This document shows positions 59,377 to 64,000 of a stretch of 64,000 nucleotides of DNA, piece by piece; within the stretch, counting starts at the first letter, position 1, and every line of letters starts with the position of its first letter. The DNA comes from Planctomycetota bacterium. GTDB lineage: Bacteria; Planctomycetota; SZUA-567; H5-PLA8. The position numbers were made by a program, and so were the translations under genes. Where the stretch lies: positions 30,695-94,694 of the forward strand of contig JACQFI010000056.1 of NCBI GenBank assembly GCA_016200135.1, given 5' to 3'. The notes under the pieces were generated by a model. The model was not told where the DNA came from. It searched no databases and worked only from the letters and a program-made list of their open reading frames with translations.

Positions 59377-59784
59377 GTGGAAGCACGAAAGAAGATCCTG
59401 ATCGTGGAAGACGAAGAGGACGTGCGCGTCGGCCTGAGCCGGATCCTCACGCGCGGCGGCTACGACGTCGACCAGGCCTCCAACGGCCGCGAGGCGCTGG
59501 AGCGCGTGCGCGAAGCCGGCTGGTACGATCTGATCGTCCTGGACGTGCTGATGCCCGTGCAAGACGGCTACCAGACGCTCGACGAGCTGCGCGAGAGCGG
59601 CTACGAGAAGATCCCCGTCATCCTGCTGACCGCGAAGTTCTCCACGGTGGACGTCGCCAAGGGGCACGACCGCGGCGCGGGGATCTACATGCGCAAGCCC
59701 TTCGATCCCATCGAACTGATGAACGCCGTCCATTATCTGATTGGAGAATCGAACAAAGCCGGCGCGGCCAGCGGCGCGTATTAA
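59377..59784 (+). CDS. Single-domain response regulator
   Basis: 135 residues from GTG 59377, chosen because GGAGG lies 6 bases upstream; an ATG at 59311 overlaps the kinase stop but lacks an RBS. CheY-like: acidic ED at 11-12, phospho-Asp56 in IVLDVLMP, Thr in ILLTAK, Lys107 in MRKPFDP. There is no output domain, so it acts as a phosphate sink, relay or protein binder. It may receive phosphate from the adjacent REC-HK-STAS kinase. It is 62 bases after the kinase stop and on the same strand. Confidence 0.92.
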   Translation: MEARKKILIVEDEEDVRVGLSRILTRGGYDVDQASNGREALERVREAGWYDLIVLDVLMPVQDGYQTLDELRESGYEKIPVILLTAKFSTVDVAKGHDRGAGIYMRKPFDPIELMNAVHYLIGESNKAGAASGAY

Positions 59785-59852
59785 GCGCGCGCCCGGCGTG
59801 CGGCGGTAACAACGCGGTGGAGGGAAGGACCGAGCAGAGGGAGGAAAGGACC

Positions 59853-60314
59853 ATGGCGCAGAAGAAAACCGTGCTTGTGGTGGACGACGAGATCGATGTG
59901 CGCACCGGCGTTGCGCGCATGCTGCTTCAGCACGGCTACGCGGTCCAGGCGTACGGAACCGCGGAAGACGCGCTGCTGGCGCTGCGCGAAGGAGTCAAGG
60001 CCGATCTCATGGTCCTGGACATCATGCTTCCGGGCATGACGGGGCTGGGCCTCTTGCGCGAGATCCGCGGCCCGATGCGGAACCGCGTGCCCGTGATCCT
60101 GCTGACGGCGCGCTCGAACTCGGCAGACATCGGCGACGGCTACAACAAAGGCGCCGAGTTCTACCTCACCAAGCCGTTCGAGCCCAAGACGTTGCTCAAC
60201 GCAGTGGACTACCTGATCGGCGAACTCCCTCCGGAGAAGCAGTCGCTGCTGGAAGTCGAACTGCTTACGTCCGAGAACGTCTACTACGGGCTGCGCACGA
60301 TCACGTACCGGTAG
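59853..60314 (+). CDS. Single-domain response regulator with short C-terminal tail
   Basis: 153 residues; GAGGAAAGGA before the ATG. Receiver with DD at 11-12, phospho-Asp56 in MVLDIMLP, Thr in ILLTAR, Lys107 in YLTKPFEP. The last 30 residues form a short tail (PEKQSLLEVELLTSENVYYG) with no DNA-binding fold. It closely resembles the preceding receiver in length and motif position (both Asp56 and Lys107), consistent with tandem duplication. It is 68 bases after that gene and on the same strand, and is probably a second phosphotransfer partner of the kinase. Confidence 0.92.
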   Translation: MAQKKTVLVVDDEIDVRTGVARMLLQHGYAVQAYGTAEDALLALREGVKADLMVLDIMLPGMTGLGLLREIRGPMRNRVPVILLTARSNSADIGDGYNKGAEFYLTKPFEPKTLLNAVDYLIGELPPEKQSLLEVELLTSENVYYGLRTITYR

Positions 60315-60332
60315 CGCCGGGAGCCGTTCGAG

Positions 60333-60430
60333 GCACAGGCGTCCCGCCTGTATCGTTTCTCCGCGCTTTTCCGGCGGCGCGCGCGCCGGCATGCGGGCGC
60401 GGGGTAAGCGCACCGGCGGGACGCTGTGCC
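60333..60430. repeat. Palindromic GGCACA..GCGTCCCGCC element and nearby hairpin
   Basis: GGCACAGGCGTCCCGCC (60333-60349) pairs with GGCGGGACGCTGTGCC (60415-60430) save for one bulge, enclosing about 65 GC-rich bases. Its core recurs at 54898-54914. In the same 303-base gap GGCGGGAG-CA-CTCCCGCC (60551-60568) is a perfect 8-bp hairpin. It could be an interspersed MITE-like element lacking a transposase. Nothing else is recognised in 60315-60617. Confidence 0.6.
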
Positions 60431-60617
60431 CCGTACCCTAGCCGCGCCTGAAGAGCCAAGCACTCGCACTTGGCCCGACCTGTCCGTTTGAGCTTTCCTC
60501 TTCCGTGCAAGTCGGATTAAATGGCCTTCGCACCCGGACAACACACGCCGGGCGGGAGCACTCCCGCCCCCGTGTTCTTCGTGAGCACACGAGGAGCGGC
60601 ACGGGCGCAGCGAGGGG

Positions 60618-62855
60618 ATGCCCATTTCAGCCGCGCCGGAAGCGATGGTCAAAAAACCGCCGTCCCTGAGCGGAGACATTTGGGGCGGGATTGCCGCCAT
60701 GCTGGTGGCGCTGCCGTCGGCCATCGCGTTCGGAGTGCTGACGTATACGGTCCTGGGCCCGCAATACGCCGGAGCCGGCGCCATGGCGGGCCTGCTGGGC
60801 GCCGCGGCGCTGGGGCTGGTCGCGCCGGCCGTGGGACGGACAAACGGGCTGATCTCCGCCCCCTGCGCGCCCGCGGCGGCGGTGCTCACCGCGCTGATCG
60901 CGGGGCTGCTCGATACGAAGAGCGGGCCGGGCCTGCCGCCGGACCGGATTCCCGCGCTGCTGATCGTGACCGCGCTGCTGGCGGGCGCGCTGCAGGTCCT
61001 GTACGGCGCGCTCGGCGGCGGGCGGCTGATCAAGTTCATCCCCTACCCCGTCGTCTGCGGGTATCTCTCCGGGGTCGGCGTGCTGATCGCGCTGGGCCAG
61101 TTGCCCAAGCTCTTCGGGATGCCGGCCGGCACGCCGCTGTTCGAAGGCTTGATTACTCCGCGCCTCTGGCAATGGGAGAGCCTGGCCGTGGGGCTGGTGA
61201 CGATCGGCCTCATGCTGCTGGCGCCGCGCATCACGAAGAAAATTCCGGCCGCCATCGTCGGGCTGCTGGGCGGCATCGCGGCGTATTTCGCGCTCTCGCT
61301 GCACTCGCCCGCGCTGCTGACGCTGCAGAACAATCCGCTGGTCATCGGGCCGCTGGAAGCCACGGGCGCCGGGCTGGGCAACTTCGTGAGCCGCATGGGC
61401 GAGTTCGCGCGGCTGGACGTGGACTCGCTGAAGTTCATCGTGCTCCCCGCAATCACGCTCTCGGTCCTGCTCTCGATTGACACGCTGAAGACCTGCGTCG
61501 GACTGGACACGCGCACGCGCACGCGGCACGTCTCCGACCGCGAACTGGTCGGCCAGGGCCTGGGCAACCTGGTGTCGGCGCTGATCGGCGGCATGCCGGG
61601 CGCGGGCACGATGGGACCGACGCTGGTGAACGTGACGAGCGGCGGCCGGACGGCGCGCGCGGGGCTGATCGAGGGCGCCACGGTAGTGCTAGCCCTGCTC
61701 GTGCTCAGCCCGCTCGTGGCCTGGGTGCCGATCGGCGCGCTGGCGGGGATCCTGCTGGTCGTCGCGTTCCGGATGTTCGACCGCGGGATGTTCCGGCTGC
61801 TCTGGCGGCCGGCGGGCCGGCTGGACTTCGCGGTGATCGCCGCGGTGGTGCTGGTCTCGATCGCCGCGGACCTGATCGCGGCCGCGGGCGTCGGCGTGGC
61901 GCTCGCGATTCTGCTCTTCATCATGGAACAGATCCGCGGCAGCGTGATCCGGCGCAAGCTCTACCTGAACGAGACCTCGTCGAAGACCCACCGCCTGCCC
62001 CAGGAACGCAAGATCCTGAAGGAGCACGGCAGCGAGGGCGTCTTCTGCGAACTCCAGGGCAACCTCTTCTTCGGCACGACGGACCAGCTCTACGCGCTCC
62101 TGGAACGCGACCTGAGCGCGAAACGGTACATTCTCTTCGACCTGCGGCGCGTGCGCTCGATGGACTACACGGCGGCGCATCTTTTCGAGCAGATGAACGC
62201 GCAACTGGAGGAGCACGGCGGCCAACTGCTGCTCAGCGGGATGCCCTCGTCGCTCATCGAGCAGCGCGATTTCGAACATTACCTGACGGAACTGGGCGTC
62301 GCCAAGACGCGCGAAGGCGTGCTGATCTCCGAGACGATGGACGGCGCGCTGGAGTGGATGGAGGACCGGATTCTCGAGGCCGCCGGCGTGAGCATGCAGG
62401 CGGAGACGGGGCTGCTGGCCCTGAAGGACTTTCACGTCTTCGCGGGCTTGGACGAAACCACGCTGGCGCATCTCGCCGCTTGCGCGACCGAACGTGCGTT
62501 CGCGCCGGGCGCGCGCGTCTTCTCCCAAGGCGATCCGGGGGAGGAGATCTTCCTGGTGCGCCGGGGCAGCGTGCAGATCCTGCTGCCGCTGGAAGGCGGG
62601 AAGCGGCATCACCTGAACACGTTCGGGCGCGGCGATTTCTTCGGCGAACTCGCGTTCCTCGACCGCGGCAAACGTTCGGCCGACGCCGAAGCGAAAGAAC
62701 CCACGGACCTGTTCGTGCTCTCGCGCGGACTCTTCAACAAGCAGTGCGAGGCCAACAGCCGGCTGGCGGCGCAGTTCTTCGAACGCCTGGCGGCCACGGT
62801 CTCCGAGCGCCTGCGCCAGACCGACAGCGAACTGCGCATTCTTGCCGACCACTGA
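60618..62855 (+). CDS. SulP-family anion transporter with STAS and cyclic-nucleotide-binding domains
   Basis: 745 residues from ATG 60618; ATG 60645 is the alternative. A SulP/SLC26-type membrane domain of about 12 TM helices covers about 20-440 (GLISAPCAPAAAVLTALIAG; the family's PxxGLYxS-like region is modified). A STAS domain (about 460-580) has RYILFDLRRVRSMDYTAAHLFEQM. A C-terminal cyclic-nucleotide-binding domain (about 605-730) has GDPGEEIFLVRRGSVQILLP and GRGDFFGELAFLDRGKRSADAEA, so the phosphate cassette Arg and Glu are present. It probably transports bicarbonate, sulfate or another anion, gated by cyclic nucleotide. Inner membrane. The STAS-fused kinase upstream makes joint regulation plausible. 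Confidence 0.92.
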   Translation: MPISAAPEAMVKKPPSLSGDIWGGIAAMLVALPSAIAFGVLTYTVLGPQYAGAGAMAGLLGAAALGLVAPAVGRTNGLISAPCAPAAAVLTALIAGLLDTKSGPGLPPDRIPALLIVTALLAGALQVLYGALGGGRLIKFIPYPVVCGYLSGVGVLIALGQLPKLFGMPAGTPLFEGLITPRLWQWESLAVGLVTIGLMLLAPRITKKIPAAIVGLLGGIAAYFALSLHSPALLTLQNNPLVIGPLEATGAGLGNFVSRMGEFARLDVDSLKFIVLPAITLSVLLSIDTLKTCVGLDTRTRTRHVSDRELVGQGLGNLVSALIGGMPGAGTMGPTLVNVTSGGRTARAGLIEGATVVLALLVLSPLVAWVPIGALAGILLVVAFRMFDRGMFRLLWRPAGRLDFAVIAAVVLVSIAADLIAAAGVGVALAILLFIMEQIRGSVIRRKLYLNETSSKTHRLPQERKILKEHGSEGVFCELQGNLFFGTTDQLYALLERDLSAKRYILFDLRRVRSMDYTAAHLFEQMNAQLEEHGGQLLLSGMPSSLIEQRDFEHYLTELGVAKTREGVLISETMDGALEWMEDRILEAAGVSMQAETGLLALKDFHVFAGLDETTLAHLAACATERAFAPGARVFSQGDPGEEIFLVRRGSVQILLPLEGGKRHHLNTFGRGDFFGELAFLDRGKRSADAEAKEPTDLFVLSRGLFNKQCEANSRLAAQFFERLAATVSERLRQTDSELRILADH

Positions 62856-62905
62856 GGCCGGTGCTAGATCACCTTAAATAAGGAGTGCGAATGCTCTATT
62901 GAAAT

Positions 62906-62986
62906 CCCCTCCTTATGTAAGGAGGGGTTAGGGGAGGTTAAAGCAGCGAAGGAGTTAACCCCCTGAATCCCCCTTACTTAAGGGGG
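62906..62986. repeat. Composite palindromic element in the 62856-63270 gap
   Basis: CCCCTCCTTA (62906-62915) pairs perfectly with TAAGGAGGGG (62918-62927) and CCCCCTTA (62969-62976) with TAAGGGGG (62979-62986). GGTTAGGGGAGGTTAA and TTAACCCCCTGAATCC between them are partly complementary. Similar C-run/G-run palindromes are scattered in many bacterial genomes. Nothing else is recognised in this 415-base gap, which should also hold the promoter of the next gene. Confidence 0.65.
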
Positions 62987-63270
62987 GAATTCACGCCACG
63001 CCGCGGGTTTTCAACAGAGCAGAGTGCGAGCATTTACCGGGAATTGACCGGCCATGGTTCAGTTCCAAGTTCAACCCGCTGACCACGACCTCGTTTCAAA
63101 CCTATAAGCATTTTCTGGATAGATGGTTACAATCTAAACCGCCAACGTTGAGCCCCGCCGGTGCGAGCCGTAAAATTCGGCACCTAGGTCATCAGAATGC
63201 GAGAAAAAGCAGCCTGCGTTTGGACTATTCTTACTCAGGCGAACGTTGACCCGAGAACCTGGAGGCCCCT

Positions 63271-64000
63271 TTGAAGATTGAACGGCTGGTCTTTCCCGAC
63301 AAGGGACGTTGCGAGGTCGAGCGTGTGGAGCTCGACGAGAAGTTGGGCGCCGACGAGGTCCTGATCAAGAACCGGATCTCGCTGGTCAGCGCGGGCACCG
63401 AGCTGGCGATGTTCACGCGCACGCACCGCGGCTTCGACGAGCCCGGCTTCACGTACGCGAAGTACCCGTTCAAGCCGGGGTACTCGGCGGTGGGCGAAGT
63501 CGTGGGCGGCAACGGCGCGCTCAAGCCGGGGACGCTCGTCTTTCACGCCTCGCCGCACGCGACCTTCGTGAAGACGAAGAGCGAGGCCGCGCTGCCCGTT
63601 CCCGCGCAGATGAACCCGGAGCGCGCGGTCTTCTACTACATGCTCCGCATCTCCATGACGTCCGCGCGCCTGGCGCCGGTAAAGACCGGCGAGCAGGTGC
63701 TGGTGATCGGGATGGGCCTGGTGGGCAACCTCTGCGCGCAGATCTACGGGCTCTGCGGAGCCGGGACGGTGGCGGGCGCGGACCTCTCCGAGACGCGGCT
63801 GGCGAAGGCCAAGGTTTGCGGAATCCCCAAAGCGTTCTGCGTGGCAAAGAAGCCGCTGGCCGAATGGGTGAAGGAAGAACTGGGGCCGCGCGGCGCGGAA
63901 CTGGTGGTCGAGGCGATCGGCTCGGCGCGCGCGATCGGCGACGCGCTGAAGGTCGTCGCGAACCGCGGCATCGTGGTGCTGCTCGGCAGCCCGCGCACCA
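63271..64000 (+). CDS. MDR-family dehydrogenase (3' end outside window)
   Basis: 243 codons from TTG 63271 to the window edge. The TTG is chosen because a perfect GGAGG lies 6 bases upstream and no in-frame ATG fits. The GroES-like half holds SLVSAGTELAMFTRTHRGF and PGYSAVGEVVG; the Rossmann half holds VLVIGMGLVGNLCAQIYGL and an acidic end of strand two (AGADLSE). As in the gene at 9300, SAGTE replaces the catalytic Cys of zinc alcohol dehydrogenases. It would oxidise or reduce a sugar-like alcohol. The C-terminus is missing. Confidence 0.85.
   Translation, partial: MKIERLVFPDKGRCEVERVELDEKLGADEVLIKNRISLVSAGTELAMFTRTHRGFDEPGFTYAKYPFKPGYSAVGEVVGGNGALKPGTLVFHASPHATFVKTKSEAALPVPAQMNPERAVFYYMLRISMTSARLAPVKTGEQVLVIGMGLVGNLCAQIYGLCGAGTVAGADLSETRLAKAKVCGIPKAFCVAKKPLAEWVKEELGPRGAELVVEAIGSARAIGDALKVVANRGIVVLLGSPRT

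Noticed and set aside
1..64000. tRNA, rRNA, riboswitch or prophage features
   Set aside because: I looked for cloverleaf ends, rRNA signatures, integrases and phage structural genes and found none.

Overview
The window is 64 kb of high-GC bacterial chromosome with no rRNA, tRNA, CRISPR array, transposase or phage gene that I can recognise. The gene content points to a Gram-negative member of the PVC superphylum, most likely Planctomycetota. The pointers are: an ECF sigma factor next to a PQQ-type beta-propeller, a broken membrane protein starting with a FRLSTLLLVT-type segment, Ala/Pro-rich zinc-ribbon and TM proteins, a vWA/glutamine-amidotransferase-like membrane protein, secreted DNRLRE and kelch proteins, heparinase-like and GH78/GH5 glycosidases, PhyH dioxygenases and Lol-type ABC genes. 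This assignment is inference from gene content and not a phylogeny.

Layout. 1-5831: a leucine-rich-repeat protein cut by the window edge, a DUF3574 lipoprotein, a small protein built of three internal repeats with a textbook terminator, a PfkB sugar-acid kinase (KdgK type) and a membrane-anchored LamG-like protein. 5984-11882: a tightly packed seven-gene plus-strand operon (GntR/FCD regulator, amidohydrolase, cupin, TIM-barrel isomerase, MDR dehydrogenase, HEAT lipoprotein, Ldh2-family dehydrogenase) that looks like a catabolic unit of unknown substrate. 11950-18196: a secreted HEAT-like protein, an SDR, a group II PLP decarboxylase and a GH78-like glycosidase. 18259-25484 (minus strand): an A+T-rich pseudogene, AMMECR1, an FHA-GAF-HD protein, and a LolC/LolD/IlvE/AroF stretch. 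25686-31279: a Gfo/Idh/MocA oxidoreductase, a zinc-ribbon membrane protein, a kelch protein co-transcribed with an XRE-cupin regulator that has a perfect palindromic operator. 31367-37572: an SDR and an operon of a GntR/LacI-type regulator with two secreted DNRLRE-thioredoxin paralogues. 37722-45808: a BFD-like [2Fe-2S] protein, PQQ propeller, ECF sigma factor and heparinase-like lyase in one minus-strand unit, then DUF2203 and a vWA membrane protein.

45809-47061 has no credible gene and is packed with hairpins and degenerate repeats. 47062-54729 carries a small membrane protein, purC, a secreted protein whose reading frame runs into tandem repeats, a PHP hydrolase, a PIN toxin with a putative antitoxin, a GSA-aminomutase-like aminotransferase, TrmO and a GH5 glycosidase. 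54926-56858 is a divergent PhyH/AraC pair. 57100-62855 is a signalling cluster: a receiver lacking its Asp, a REC-histidine kinase-STAS hybrid, two receivers, and a SulP-STAS-CNB transporter. The window ends inside a second MDR dehydrogenase.

The most striking window-wide pattern is in the non-coding DNA. At about a dozen intergenic sites there are tandem repeats, exact or degenerate, of many unrelated sequences but nearly always with a 7-bp period, for example (GGCAGAA)7, (GGCTCGT)9 and (AAACGTA)10. They resemble the heptameric STRR repeats known from filamentous cyanobacteria, and one pair has been captured as coding sequence.
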